Notes under the pieces: generated by a model
Databases searched by the model: none
Told to the model about the DNA's origin: nothing
What the model saw: only the letters and a program-made list of their open reading frames with translations
Source of the DNA: Bilabrum cf. latius
Taxonomy: Eukaryota > Bigyra: Bicosoecida > Bigyra > Bicosoecida
DNA length: 64,000 nt
Assembly (NCBI GenBank): GCA_965178125.1
Contig: OZ237742.1
Coordinates: forward strand, 744,001-808,000
Reading direction: 5' to 3'
Made by a program: the position numbers and the translations under genes
Shown: in pieces, positions 33,401 through 45,026 of the stretch
How positions within the stretch are numbered: position 1 is the stretch's first letter
Layout: the number at the start of each line of letters is the position of its first letter

Positions 33401-36068
33401 ACGCGGCGTGGCGCGGCACCTTGCCGACACCGTGCGGCAGCGCCTTGAGGAACACGCATAGTCAAGCGCGCACAAGCAAGCCGTGAGACAGGAGAGAACA
33501 CTGGCAGACGCCGCCTCCGTTCGGCCCTCTGGCGTTCACGGGGACGCAGGTGGGAGCGAGTTCGGCGGAGAATCGGGCTTGGGTCCTCGGGGCACAGATG
33601 GGACGACGCTGCCCCCCCATTGGCACCGAAGCGGCGCTCAAGGCGCTCCCGGCTCGGAAGCTGGCAGCGTGGGGGGACCAGCGGCGGGCAATGCTGACGA
33701 GTGGCTGCGTGGGCAGGGTGGGACTGGGCGTGCCGGCGACGCCTCGACTGGAGGGCCAGTGGACCCCGGGCCCAGGGAACAAGGAATGGCTCCGGATCGG
33801 TTCGGCCGACTCGAGACCCCCGTGCCAGCCGCGCGGTGGGACGGGGACCGCGGCGGTCTCGTGGCTGCTGGTCCCGGCAGTGTGATGAGTGCCGGCACGG
33901 GCCTGGGCCAAGCCGCGCAGGGCTCGGGTTACCACGCCGTGGTGGACTTGGACCCCTCCCGCCGACCCGTGTAGCACGACTACCCCGACCATGTGAGGCA
34001 GTCGGTGCTGGGCGTCGATGTGCAGTCCGCGCAGCAAAAGGCGGCGCGCAGGCGCAAGGCCGAGGAAGCGAGGCGAACGTTCGCTGCTCTAGCCTCTCCC
34101 ACCTCCACGCAGTCCGCCATGCAGCGCAACTTGGCTGGCGGTGGCATGCGGAACCGGCACGGTGGCGCCGCGCCGGGCGAGCCGGTGAGCGGGCTGGCCG
34201 CCTCGCCAGCAGCCAAAGCGGGCCTGCAGAGGCTCGCAGACCGGCGCCGCAGCATCGGTTACGCCAAGGACGAGGATTTGTACGATCATGAAGCGATGCT
34301 TCGGGTAGTGGCCGGCATGCCTCCTCGAGACCCGGCCAGGGTGCTGGTGGAGCAAGAGCACGAAGAGTACGTCGAGCAGATCTAGGACCGACAAGGCGAG
34401 CACCGAGCAACAGAGGCTGGAAAAGAATTGTACCCGACCCGACAGCCGTTCCGAGACGGTGACCATGACCCTATACAAAATCCTGCAGGTTCTCACCGCG
34501 AACAGGCCACAACCGCTGCCAGCGACAGCGACGAAGATGCCCTAGAGACCGAAGATCACCATGCGCCTAGCAGCGGCAGTGGTGAGCAAGCCGCGCGTGT
34601 TGGTGATGGCACCAGCCTGGAGCTCTCGGATCGTGGTAGCCGTCGGGTGCCAGCACAAGGCAGCACCAGCCAGTCCGACAACGAGGAGGACGACCTGTAC
34701 GGCGACGAGGACGACGACGAGGAAGATGATGTCGATGAGCGAGGGATTCCCAAGAAGCTCACATGGCAGCAGTACCAGCTGCTGCAGAAAACTCTGACGC
34801 CGGCACCGCACCGTGGTAGACCGTAGCATTTGGGAGAAGCTAGACAAGACCATGGACAGGAGCAGGAACAAGGGCAGGGACAGGAGCAGCCTTTGCCCGG
34901 TCGCCGCGGGTACTAGAACCCCCCAGCTGGTGGTAGCATGGGTGAAGGACAGGAGACACCAATGCTGGCGCCAGCACCAGCACCAGCACCAGCACCAGCA
35001 CCAGCACCAGCACCAGCACCAGCACCAGCACCAGCACCAGCACCAGCACCAGCACCAGCACCAGCACCAGCACCAGCGGCTCCTGTTGACTCCGCGTCAC
35101 CATCCCAGCAAAAGGCTCCAAGGGCTCCGCCGAAAGCGCCACCGAAGGCGATTCCGTCGCGCGACCATGGACAGCTACTACCGTCGCTCGCAGTTTCATC
35201 GGCGCAACCCTCCAAGAATGCAGAGGACCGTGCCCCTTCAGCTGCCCCCGCCGCTGCTGCCGAGCCAGTACCCGAAGCTTCATCAGCTGGAGGAGCACAG
35301 CAACTCGGTGCGATCCCGCCGCAGCCAGCTCCGGTCCCTGGTCCCCCTGGCCTGCCCCCGCCTCCCCGCACCCAGCCCTCGCCCAAAGACAGGGCGCCGC
35401 CTCCTCCAGGCTCGCCGAGGGGCAGGGAGGCTGCCGGCACACACCGGCCACAGCGGGCAGAGCCAGAGAGCCAGCCCGAGTCAGGAACTAGTTTGTCAGA
35501 GCCGACCAACCCGCCATCTACACCACCGCTGGCTCCCGCAAGTTAGCACGGGGCGCGTGTCGTGGAGTTTGACAGTCCAGACGTCGATGACTCCCGGAAA
35601 GTGGACGAGCCCGCTGCAGCGTCAGCACCAGCACCTGCGCCAGCACCAGCACCCGTAGTGGGGGAAGAAGGGGTGCAGGGCACTGTGGCACCTCACGAGG
35701 ACCAGGGCGCCGGGGAACAATCGCGCGCAGTCTCGAGTGGCTTGGAGGACGCATCATCGGAACCAACAGGATCGAATGAAGACCCAGCCGCTGCCAAGGC
35801 AAGCAGTGTGGGCAAGGGCAAGAGCCAGGGGAGCGTGCAGTTCGTGCTGGAGATCTAGCTGGAGAACGGCGTCGTGACCCCCGTCACCGTGCGGCAGGGG
35901 GACAGCGTGACCAAGCTTGCGCGCGCATACATGAACGAGCATGGGATCCCCGAAGAGGAGTTGCCGCAGGTGAAGGCGGTAATCAAGGACGGCGTGGCGA
36001 GGCACAACGCGATGCTGAGGGAGCGCAAGCGCAAGCACAAGCTGCAGCAGGCGGCGGGGGGCAAGTGA
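30432..36068 (+). CDS. Rab-like GTPase fused to a giant tail with three related repeat domains
   Basis: Exons are 30432-30495, 30591-30647, 30740-30948 and 31020-36068; all junctions keep frame and give 1,792 aa. The N-terminal 200 aa are a Rab-like G domain: P-loop GPRASGKS (formed across intron 1), KL-TAG-LWEAG for switch II, IVCFDVRSLQQF, GCKSD for NKxD, EEAQALAQRHGGVYLETSA. The catalytic Gln of DTAGQ is missing. The tail has 12 more TAGs, all in one frame, and three copies of a small module: MYIDVGIGGGQVGRVEVRR (about 32885), RLHVQVGQGKTGTIVIREGDDP (about 33294, split at Q-G), and FVLEI-TAG-LENGVVTPVTVRQGDS (about 35842). Coiled, acidic and Ala-Pro regions lie between them. I know no named family with this layout. 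The stop is TGA. Confidence 0.72.
34971..35077 (+). repeat. (CCAGCA)n hexanucleotide array, encodes Ala-Pro repeats
   Basis: About 17 uninterrupted hexamers are read as GCA-CCA (Ala-Pro) in the GTPase-fusion gene. The same hexamer recurs at 37913-38018 in another frame. Confidence 0.93.
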
Positions 36069-36343
36069 GGTGGTTGTGCGGCTAGGCCAAGAGAACTTGT
36101 CTATTTGTTCTAGATTTCGCCGAGACAGCGGCCCAGCAGCTGTCTGTGCTGGGCCCCAACTGCTCAACGTCGCGATGCTCGTGAAGGTTCGTCGTGCCTG
36201 CCACGATGATGTGGCCACTTTCTTAGCCTTCCCTATCCCTGGACAATATGTAGCGAACCGTATAGCTTGCAGCAGCTGGTGTTGGACTTGGTGTGCTTGG
36301 ACTTGGTGCAACTAGGTACTGGTACTCGCGGCGACTGTCGAAA
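36069..36343. other. Intergenic spacer
   Basis: This 275-bp spacer separates two tandem plus-strand genes and has no ORF of interest. A direct dinucleotide-rich repeat (GTGTTGGACTTGGTGTGCTTGG type) precedes the GH3 start. Confidence 0.4.
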
Positions 36344-38806
36344 ATGACCGTCTCGAAGAATCACACGAACGAGAGCGCGCTCTTGCATCTGCTTGCTTTC
36401 GATGGCATGGCGTTCATGGGAGGCCAGTATGCAAATAATCTTGAGATGGAGTGCAGAAACTTCAAGAAGACTCAAGATTCCCTGGCCCTAAGCCTGATGC
36501 GAGCTGCAGCACCGTCTGAGTACGGCAAGAAGTACAATCTTGCTGCCCTTAGCAATGTGGAGATGCTTCGGGACCAGCACCCAATCACAAACTCTAATGA
36601 TTACGAAGATATTGTTGCGAAAGTGGCGGCGGGGCAATCACGGGCGCTGTTCGGATCACAGACGACGATCAAGCAACTGGGCCGCACGTCTGGCACATCC
36701 GGTTCGCACCGCAATTTGGTGACAACTGACGACTAGTCCCGGGCCTTCTTTTTGTACGGTGTTATGGTCGCCTTCGATACGCTGTTCAGGTGGGTCCCAG
36801 ACGCCATGCAGCCGCAGAAGGACCTCAAGTTAATGTTCCAGCCCAAGTACGAGATCGCGGAGGGCTCCGGGCTGCGGATCGGGCCCAACGCCAGCACGCC
36901 AGAAGACGTTAAAACGACCGCATCTCTGTATTCCACCCCAGTTGAAGCATACGAATGCGAGAGCGAACGCGACACTCTGTACCTGCACCTGCTGTTTGCC
37001 CTGCGAGACGCCGACCTGGGCCTCATCGAGAGCAACTTCGCGAGCGGTGTGCTCGACGCTCTCACCATTCTAGAGGACCCTAAAATCAGGAAGGCACTGG
37101 TCGGAGACATTGCTCGTGGAACTATCTCCCAGGAGCACACTGAATCGCTGGCCCCACACGCGCGGGAAGCGCTGCTCACCAACTCGAGGGGTGACCGGGA
37201 GCGAGCGGCGCAAGTGCTCCGCTCCTTGCTCGCTCACGACGAGCGAGGCAAGCGGGTCCAGCAGCAGCCGCTGGGCGAGTCTGGTGTGACGAGTGCGGCC
37301 GGGGGCTGGCGATCCTCCGGCAGCCTGGTGCGGGACCTGTGGCCCAAGCTCAGGTGCGTGCTTGCGGTTACCACCGGGCAATTCAGCGTGTATAAGGATG
37401 TGCTTCGAAGGAAGTACCTCCCGCCCGCAACGGACCTGCCGATTTATTCGCCCTTTTACGCGGCCACCGAGGGGCTCATCGGTGTGAATGTGGCCCCGTT
37501 CGATGACGGGCTGCCTCCCCCCGACGGCAAGAGGGGCTTCTTCGTCGAGGCCCTCAGGGACGGATTGCGCGGCGCCGGTTCCGCCGCGGAGGCGCCCCCG
37601 CCCGGACCCCCGCCTCCTCGCCCTCCGCCATCGTACGAGTCAGAGTCCGCGGCGCCGCGCGCCGTGGTTCCGCAGGGGCAGGGTGAGGAAGAGAAGGCCG
37701 CGCTGGAGACCCTGACCGCGGAGGAGCGAGCCGTGGCAGAGCAAGTGCTGCCGCTTGGTGGGGGCACGCTGCCCGCCGAGAACGCCTATCTGCTCCACCC
37801 CCGCGCGATGGTTTTCGAGCTACTGCCTCTAGACAGAGACACGAAGTCAAAGATGCAAGGCACAGACGGTGCGGATGAACCCAAGACAGCTGCCGATGCC
37901 TCCACAACCGGGAGCACCAGCACCAGCACCAGCACCAGCACCAGCACCAGCACCAGCACCAGCACCAGCACCAGCACCAGCACCAGCACCAGCACCAGCA
38001 CCAGCACTAGCACCAGTGCCGTTCGCAAGCACTAGGAAGGCGGCGCGATTCTGCCCAGCGATGCAATTGTGGGGCAGTCATACGAGCTAGTAGCAACGAA
38101 TCTGAGCGGCCTGTGGCGGTGCCGGATCGGTGACGTGGTGCGTGTGATCGGCAAGCACCGCGGGCAGGTGCCTGTCGTGCTTTTCGAGAAGAGACAGGGG
38201 CAGGTGCTGAACGCCAAGGGGGAGAAAAGCAACGAGACGTGCCTGTTGCGGGCGATGGAAAGGCTCGATGAGCACCTGGCGAAAGAGAGAGGAGATGCGC
38301 CTCCTCCTCCTCCTCCCGCACCCACCACAGGCACAAGCACAGGCACAGGCACAGGTAGCACCACAGCAGGGGGCCCAACTGGGGCCGATTCCGGCTCGCA
38401 AGGCTCGGTAGCGAGACAGCAATGGCAGGTCCTGAGCGACTTCACGTTCGTAGAACCCGCCATAGCTGCAGAATCAGGCGTGTGCGAAGGTGGGCTGTCT
38501 CGGTACACCGCGTTCGTGGAGATCGCAGAGGAGGGCGGGGCGAGAGCGAGCGAGCATGGCGTCGATCTCGGCGCGCTCTCCAATGTCCTAGATGACGGTC
38601 TGCGGGACGGAAACTCGCTATATGCGGATTTTAGAAGTACGGGAAGGATGCAGGCGCCCTGCGTCATTGCAGTGAGGCCGGGGACTTTCACAAAGGTGCG
38701 GCAGCAGCTCGTTGAGGCCGGGGCTGGACCGTCCCAGGCCAAGGTGCCCCGAGTTACCCGAAATCTGGATGTCGTTTAGCTGTTGCAGGGTACCCGACGA
38801 GTATGA
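36344..38806 (+). CDS. GH3-family acyl-acid amido synthetase-like enzyme
   Basis: One exon of 821 codons, with TAGs at 36734, 38033 and 38777 and TGA at 38804. GH3 features in order: a helical N-terminus (ECRNFKKTQDSLALSLM...SEYGKKY), PITNSNDYEDIVAKVAAGQ, the adenylate-forming loop RTSGTSGS, YSPFYAATEGLIGVNV, NAYLLHPRAMVFELLPLD, and after a repeat insert YELVATNLSGLWRCRIGDVVRV, then SQAKVPR and a short helix. Plant GH3 enzymes conjugate amino acids to auxin or jasmonate; bacterial and protist members act on unknown acids. Length exceeds the usual 550-600 aa because of Pro-rich, Ser-Thr-repeat and Gly-Thr inserts. An in-frame ATG at 36344 was chosen; the frame stays open a little upstream. Confidence 0.85.
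37913..38018 (+). repeat. (AGCACC)n hexanucleotide array, encodes Ser-Thr repeats
   Basis: About 17 hexamers identical to those at 34971-35077 are shifted by one base in reading frame, so they encode Ser-Thr instead of Ala-Pro. They lie in an insert of the GH3 protein between the LHPRAMVFELLPLD strand and the VGQSYELV strand. Confidence 0.93.
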
Positions 38807-39907
38807 AGATGTGATGGACTTTCGCCCAAGGCTGTGCATGGGTGGCTGTGTGTGGCGCTCGGCCCGTTGCCGTCCTGGCGCAACTTGCCGCACAAAAGCC
38901 TTCTCGAGACACCATCGACATGACTAAGGAAGTAAAGTTTGTTCTTGTGGCATTTTATTGGAGGTCAGTTCCTGCGGACGGCAGAAAAGGCTCTGTTCAA
39001 GGAGATTACCACCTTCTCTGTGCGGCATCCCAATCGCGTGCAGCCAAAAAGGAAAACCCCGCTTTCTGTCTCGTCCGACAGGGTAATTAAGATTTGAATC
39101 AAAAAGTTGTACAACGGCCTGCATTCTGTTTCATGGCCGGCAGCGACCAAGAGCCACCACCACTGGCCCGGAATCGTTGGGAGCGACACCACCCTCAACA
39201 TGCGACAAGTAGTTTCAGTAGTTCTGGACCTGTAGCAGTGCTCAAGCAGTACTGCTCGTAATATTCAGAACATCTTGTTTATTTCCATCGTTCGCTGGAA
39301 TAATTTTGCCGAGAAAGGTATATATAGCGAGCAGTGGCTCAGCGACAGCTTTTGCTGCCGATCGACACGGTTGTCTGTAGAGAGACGCGACCGTGTGTCT
39401 AGCTCCGCTGGAGGTGCCAGTAATACTAAGTAAGAGCTGTATTGGAGTACTGCGTGGAGTATAGTCGCGTGTAGTCGCCGTGCAAGCGGTTGGGAACCAC
39501 ACTGACCGTGTGCCACTCGTGCCTTCGCGTATGGACCCTAGCGCTGATTTCGTCGTATTGTAAGGTTTTCTTGGGCTATATCCGGCCCCAAAACTGCAAT
39601 TATCATCTAAATATGTCGTGAATGACCCATTAATGCGCGACATACGTTCGTATGGTCGAGGATGGCACATGGCGGTCGGGGTGGTGTATTCGGGCAGCTG
39701 AATGTCCACGTGGGCTTGCCAAGGCAGAGATGGTCGGCCAGCACCGATTCCTGGCTGATGATGAAGTTAATTGTACTTTATTCATTCTAGTACTGCGCTG
39801 TAGCAATATCTGTCTGCTCTAGTGCAGCATCTTTGTCGTTCCGCAGGTCCGAGCGAGATTCGCATCACCGCAGCTCTTTATCCGGGTATTTCGACCTCTA
39901 GGTAGCA
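38807..39907. other. 1.1-kb intergenic region, weak coding traces
   Basis: No gene could be supported. A plus-strand stretch near 38950-39070 reads coding-like (LRTAEKALFKEITTFSVRHP) but runs into TGA. A 155-aa minus-strand frame (39242-39709) has no recognisable content and no TAG. A CCGCAG acceptor-like site at 39840-39845 suggests a 5'-UTR intron for the next gene. Confidence 0.35.
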
Positions 39908-42900
39908 ATGAGCGACCCGAGTGAAGTGGAGCACCCAATCACCTTCGAAGAGTTCGGCATTGCTCGAGAGCAGGCATCATCGTCTGCAAGGACAGGCAAC
40001 GTTGAGAGAGTCCCAAGTCGAGGAACGTCAGCTGGCGTGAAGCGCTGCTCATTTCGGTTGCGCATCAGGCTGTACGGTAAAATGCATAGGCAGACACTCA
40101 ATGATCTTGCTGGTCAGCCATCGCAAGACGAAATCGAGGCGAGCAAGAGCAGGGCAGCGCTTGGGCTCATGCGCGCACGATTCGACGAGTACCGCAGAGA
40201 CTGCCATGAATGCAGCGGGAAGCCTAGCGAGCTCGTCCTAGCCGTTGAAAAGGCGGTTTTGAAGCTTCGCAGGGCCAGAGGTCGACCCTCGTCGCTCGGT
40301 TCTCGTGGCAGCCGTCCTCCGTCGTTGAGCGATTGCGCCGTCCACACAGTAGGCGTCCAAGGTCGCGCCGGGGTGTCCGCGGGGCGATAGGTTACAGCGT
40401 CAGCAACAGCTCGAGGTACTACGCAACACGAGCCTCGGCGGACGAGCCCGCTCAAAGGCGCCGCGTTTGACCATGCATGGAGAAATCGGTCGGGGTCAGT
40501 ATCGGGCGGCGGTGCCCTTGGGCCCCTCCCGGGAGTGCGAGCCTCGGCCAATGCTGGACAAGGGCTTCGATCCCAAGGAAAACTTTCTCTAGGGGTGAAT
40601 TTAGGTAGTGTGGTGCCTCCATCAGGTGTATTGCCACGGATGCCCCATCGTGTGAGAGCTGCCACCACCTTACACCTGCCGGCGCTCGGTCGCTTCTGCT
40701 TGGCACTTTCCTTGCCTCCCCACCGGCTCCAGACGGCTCTGATTGATTGTTTCATTCCATTGCAGGAATTGAGTGCTTTGCATTCCTCCAGGCAGGCCCC
40801 GATCGCCTGGCACCACGGTGAGTGAAAACCGGTTTTAATCTTCTTCAAGTGAAAACCGGTTGCAACCACGCTGTGACGGAACAATCAGGTGAACGTTTGG
40901 CGGGAGCACTTGGTGCGCTCTATTTCACCCAATCCATTTCTACTCGTATTTTGGCCAGCTGCGCAGGTCTTGGAGACCCAAAAGCAGAATATAATCTTGC
41001 ATAGTAGTGTGAGCACTAGTTTGCCCCTCAGCGCCGTGTTTACTTGGAAGGAACGACCCGCACCTTCGTGCACCACGTGCCAACTTGTGTGATGCCAGCA
41101 CCATCAATCGCAACCCTCGCAGTGCTAGGTCGTAAACGTAGCCTATCTGCTGTCATTTTCTATACTGGGTCGTCCAACAAGGCTGGTATGGCGGCGCGGG
41201 ATGAAGGCTCAGCTGGATCACCGGCATCTGTGGTGCAGCAGACGCACCCACCACTCTCATTTGCGCAGATCGTATGCGCATGGCTTGGGAACCGCAAGTC
41301 AAACAACATTCCATCGGAGCAATTTTCACCGAAGTCATGCGTGAACAAAATTGATCAGAAGGGCCGAAAGGCGCCAACACTGCGGGTGAATGTCCTCAAG
41401 CACAGATCATTCGTCCGGCTACACATAGATGCAAGCATTGTAGGGGATGATGATTACAGTAGTGATGCTAACAGCGATAGTGGATAGTCGGAATCCCATC
41501 GGAGGACGTCAATGAGATCAACTGCCAGCAAGCGAGGGTCGAAGAGTGCGGGAGTCGCCGATGCTCGGCCAGCATCCAATTATGGCACAGCAGCGAGTCG
41601 TTAGATAGCCGCAGAGCTTCGAAAGGTTCTAGAGATGGTGTTTAGAGCCCAATTCGAAGCGAGCGACAGGGCGCAAGAGATTCGGGAGCTCGGCGCACAG
41701 CAGCTGGTGCGAGCGAACAGGCGATCAATTACCGAAGACAGCGTGCTCGCCCGCACCTGCCTGGAGCTGCTGCGCTCCGTAGACCCCGCACCATTCCCAG
41801 AAGTTCCCGACCAGAAACAATGCGCGAAGCACCAGGCAGTTATGGCGCAGTATTAGGTGCGAGCACCGGCCCAGGCCATGCAGCCATCTCCACCCACGGG
41901 CAGCAGCAGCAGTAGCAGCAGCGTCATCAGCCACGCGGCCAGGGGCAAAGGCAGAGGCAAGGCTGGCGGCAGCAACAGCATGAAAAATAGCTCAACCTAG
42001 CCTCCCGAAGCTCATGGAGACCAAGGGCTGGCGTTGAGCGAGGCAGATGCTGCGGCTGCCCTATGCGCGGTCGGGAGCATCTCAACCGACAACAGCCCAC
42101 GGTCAGGCGCAGCCAACGAAGCGGGCATAGGGGGAAGCCTCTCTCCTTGCAACATGCATGGGCAACAGCCCATCGGAAGCCTTCCCATGCACCATCCAGG
42201 AGCGACGGCCTTCGCGCATGGGAGCATCGACCACGCGACCCGGGGCGATCACGTCGACCAAGGAACGCTCTATGCGACCCAAGGAGCCTTCCAACAGGAC
42301 CAGAGAGGCATGCTACATCCTAGCTAGCTGAATTCGAGCGGTTATCCACCCGTAGACGTCGGTTCGTCTGGTCACCAGAGGCCAGGCATGCACCTTGGGA
42401 TGCAGCCGCAGGGTGCTGGTGCTGGTGCTGGTGACTCCCACGCAGCATCACGAATGGGAAGAGATAGCTCCATGTTTGCCCTGGCACGGGCAGCCGGTAC
42501 TGCCTCTAGCAGCGTGCATGCTACAGGAGGCAGCATGGGAGGCTCGATAGGTGGATTGGGCCGTGCCGGCTACACCACCACCGCCCGCTCCATCGATGGG
42601 AAGATGACCCTGTGGATGAGAGCCCACTCGCAGTGGAGCAACAGAATCCTCGATGCGATCGAGCACGCAAAGGTGCAGCCGGTCGCCGCCCCACGTGCGA
42701 CGATTGGAGGGCAGCATGAGACCTGTTTACTCCACATCCAGCTCAAGGTGCCCTTCTTCCGGCAAACCGCCTTCATCCCCAGCACCATTGTCTGCAAAGC
42801 CCCTCGGCCCGGTGCCTTCACAGTCAAGGTCACCGCATTGTACCCCGATGGTTTGTACAGACCAATACTGGTGGAGACAGATGCCTTGATAAGCGGCCTC

Positions 42901-43623
42901 ACCGCGGCAGCGAGAGGCGCCGCCGAGCGCACCATGCTCGACATGGAGCACGATGCGGTGTTCCAGCTCCAGCCCGGGAGCGAGCCCGTGTCCTACTTTG
43001 GCTTGCACATGGGTATTCTCGCGTGCGACCTGGAGGATTACCAGCAGCGTCTGTTCGAGCACTCGAGGCTGGCCTACCTCTAGCAGCGGCTGGAGGTTCA
43101 GCAGCAGAACCTAGCAGCGATGCAGGCGATGCAGGGCGTGCAGCGGGTGCCGCGCCCGTCGTTCGGTGCTCACAGAGCGCTCGCATTTCCGAACGGGCGC
43201 TTGAATCATGCTGCAGGCCTATCTAGTCACGGCCTTGGCCGAGGCTGGCCTCGAACGACGTCTGCGGTGATGAACGGGCTTCTTCAATCGCAGGCCAGCG
43301 GCATGCAGCAGCAGCAGCAGCAGCAGCAGCAGCACCACCACCACCAGCCTTCTGGGGTTCGCTTTCAGACTGGCGCGCTACCAACCAGCTCCAGCTCCAG
43401 CTCCAGCTCCGGCTACGCCCCCGTGCCCATACACTCGGCGGGAATGCATGCAGGGTCTATGGGTGCTACAGCCACTGCTTCCGGCTCCGTAATCGCCCCG
43501 TCGTCCTCATCCAGCGCACAGTCGGCGGGAATCCTGTCGTTGGCTGCTGCAAGCGAGATGATGTCCGTGTCACAGGCGCATGCCGCCGATGCACCGACGG
43601 CGGGTGGTTAGCATGATACCCAT

Positions 43624-43668
<45 letters not shown>

Positions 43669-44520
43669 CACGAGCGAGATGCCAGCAATGATTAGACGGT
43701 CCAATCGAGCCCCGCGGGCATCGCACCCGCTCGAGCAGCCGTGAACAGCGATCAGACGGCTGCTACCGCCGCCACAGTGCACCAGCCCCCACCCCCGCTG
43801 GTTTGCTTATCGTCTGCCGCGAGTGCGCATGCTTCAAACCAAGTCGACACGTATGCGACTCTGGCCGCTCACACCCCAGCAGCGACTATAGAGCAGTCGT
43901 CACAAGTTGTGGCTCATCCCTCGGTGCATTCCCTCGGTAGCTCGTCAGGGAACAACTCCGAGGCAGCTCTCAGCAGGCTTTCCCGGGCACACGAAGATAT
44001 GGACGGTGTTTTCAGCGGGAGTGCGGGCAGCACCCCCATGGCGCTCATGTCCGCAGGGCAGTCCGCCGCGGCAGGACCCGAGCATCCACGTAGGGTGTCT
44101 CCGTGGAGGGCACTCATGGGGAGCGAGCAAGAACAGCAGCAGCAGTAGCAGTCAAGTGGGGCTGGGCACGGCCTGCTGATGCGTGGCTATGGAGTGACGC
44201 GGCATCCCGACAGCACTGTGCCGGCACTCGGTGCCAAACGGGGCCGGACCGCCACCGGCATCCACAGTGCCGCGCAGCTACACGACGGACGTGCCAGGAG
44301 CAGGAGTGTGCTCATTCAGGGCGGAGTCAAGCAAGTGCTCGAGGAAGACATGGTGGGCGGTGGAGCGGCTGGAGCGGCTGCTGCATCCAGCACGCCGGCA
44401 TCAGGTCATGCTGGGCTTGTGAGCGGCGTGGACAAAGAGGTTGCCACAGAGGGTGGCATGCCTTCGGCGAAAAGAGCCAGGGTGACTGGCCAATCTGGGT
44501 CGTCTTCGGGGTCCACCTGA
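39908..44520 (+). CDS. Large Gln/Ser-rich protein with polyQ, function unknown
   Basis: My model is three exons, 39908-40817, 40967-41008 (42 nt) and 41123-44520, giving 1,449 aa. The last exon alone is over 1,130 codons in one frame, interrupted only by TAG (nine times), with TGA at 44518. Content: a charged N-terminal part (FRLRIRLYGKMHRQTLNDL), Ser-rich linkers, one ordered region near 42590-43090 (KMTLWMRAHSQWSNRILDAIEHAK, LKVPFFRQTAFIPSTIVCKAPRPG, DYQQRLFEHSRLAYL), then polyGln/His, polySer and Ala-Gln repeats, and a basic KRAR near the end. This composition is common in transcriptional co-regulators, but I recognise no family. Exons 1 and 2 are less certain than exon 3. Confidence 0.5.
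43624..43669 (+). repeat. (GGCACA)n hexanucleotide array, encodes Ala-Gln repeats
   Basis: About seven and a half copies of CAGGCA encode Gln-Ala repeats in the polyQ gene. A related GGCACA array near 38330-38355 encodes Gly-Thr repeats in the GH3 gene. Confidence 0.9.
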
Positions 44521-44964
44521 GTACCCTGCGCGGCGGACAGAAACAGGAGCAGTCAATTGAAGGCTGCATGATTATTGTATTCCGCGAATAGCGGGTGTTT
44601 CGAGAGGTGCGTGCGGGCTGGTCGTCTGTCATGGCGCTACCGCAAGGGTTGCTTTGCTTGTATGCTTCCTGGTTGCGCGTTTTGATTGTCGTGCTGCTTA
44701 TCCAGCTGGGATCCGATCCGAGACCCGATCCGATCTGATCCGATCCTACTCGGTCCGGCGGCACGTGAACGCTGCAACATTTTGCTTGCTCGTAGACTTA
44801 TTTACATTTTGGTGACTTCGCTAATTTGTTTCAGTTAGTCATGCTAGGCGGCAGCCCCGACCTGCGAGTGGAGCTGCACCACTCAAATCCCGCGCTCGTT
44901 CACTCCTCCACTCGAGGCCTCTTCTGTCCCGCCCCTGCATCGGCTTGCTCCTTTGCCCCATCGT
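44521..44964. other. Convergent intergenic with short GATCCGATC repeats
   Basis: This lies between the ends of two convergent genes. It contains an irregular cluster of GATCCGATC-like motifs at about 44708-44750 and the first copy of the 65-bp duplication (from 44897). No ORF of interest. Confidence 0.5.
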
Positions 44965-45026
44965 TCACTCCTCCACTCGAGGCCTCTTCTGACCCGCCCC
45001 TGCATCGGCTTGCTCCTTAGCCCCGT
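44897..45026. repeat. 65-bp direct tandem duplication at the 3' end of the IMPase gene
   Basis: The segments 44897-44961 and 44962-45026 are nearly identical (a few substitutions). The right-hand copy contains the last codons and TGA of the inositol monophosphatase gene. The left-hand copy is therefore in the 3' UTR. Confidence 0.9.

Noticed and set aside
44700-44760. GATCCGATC cluster as a mobile-element end or origin
   Set aside because: Irregular short repeats with no terminal inverted repeat, target duplication or transposase nearby.
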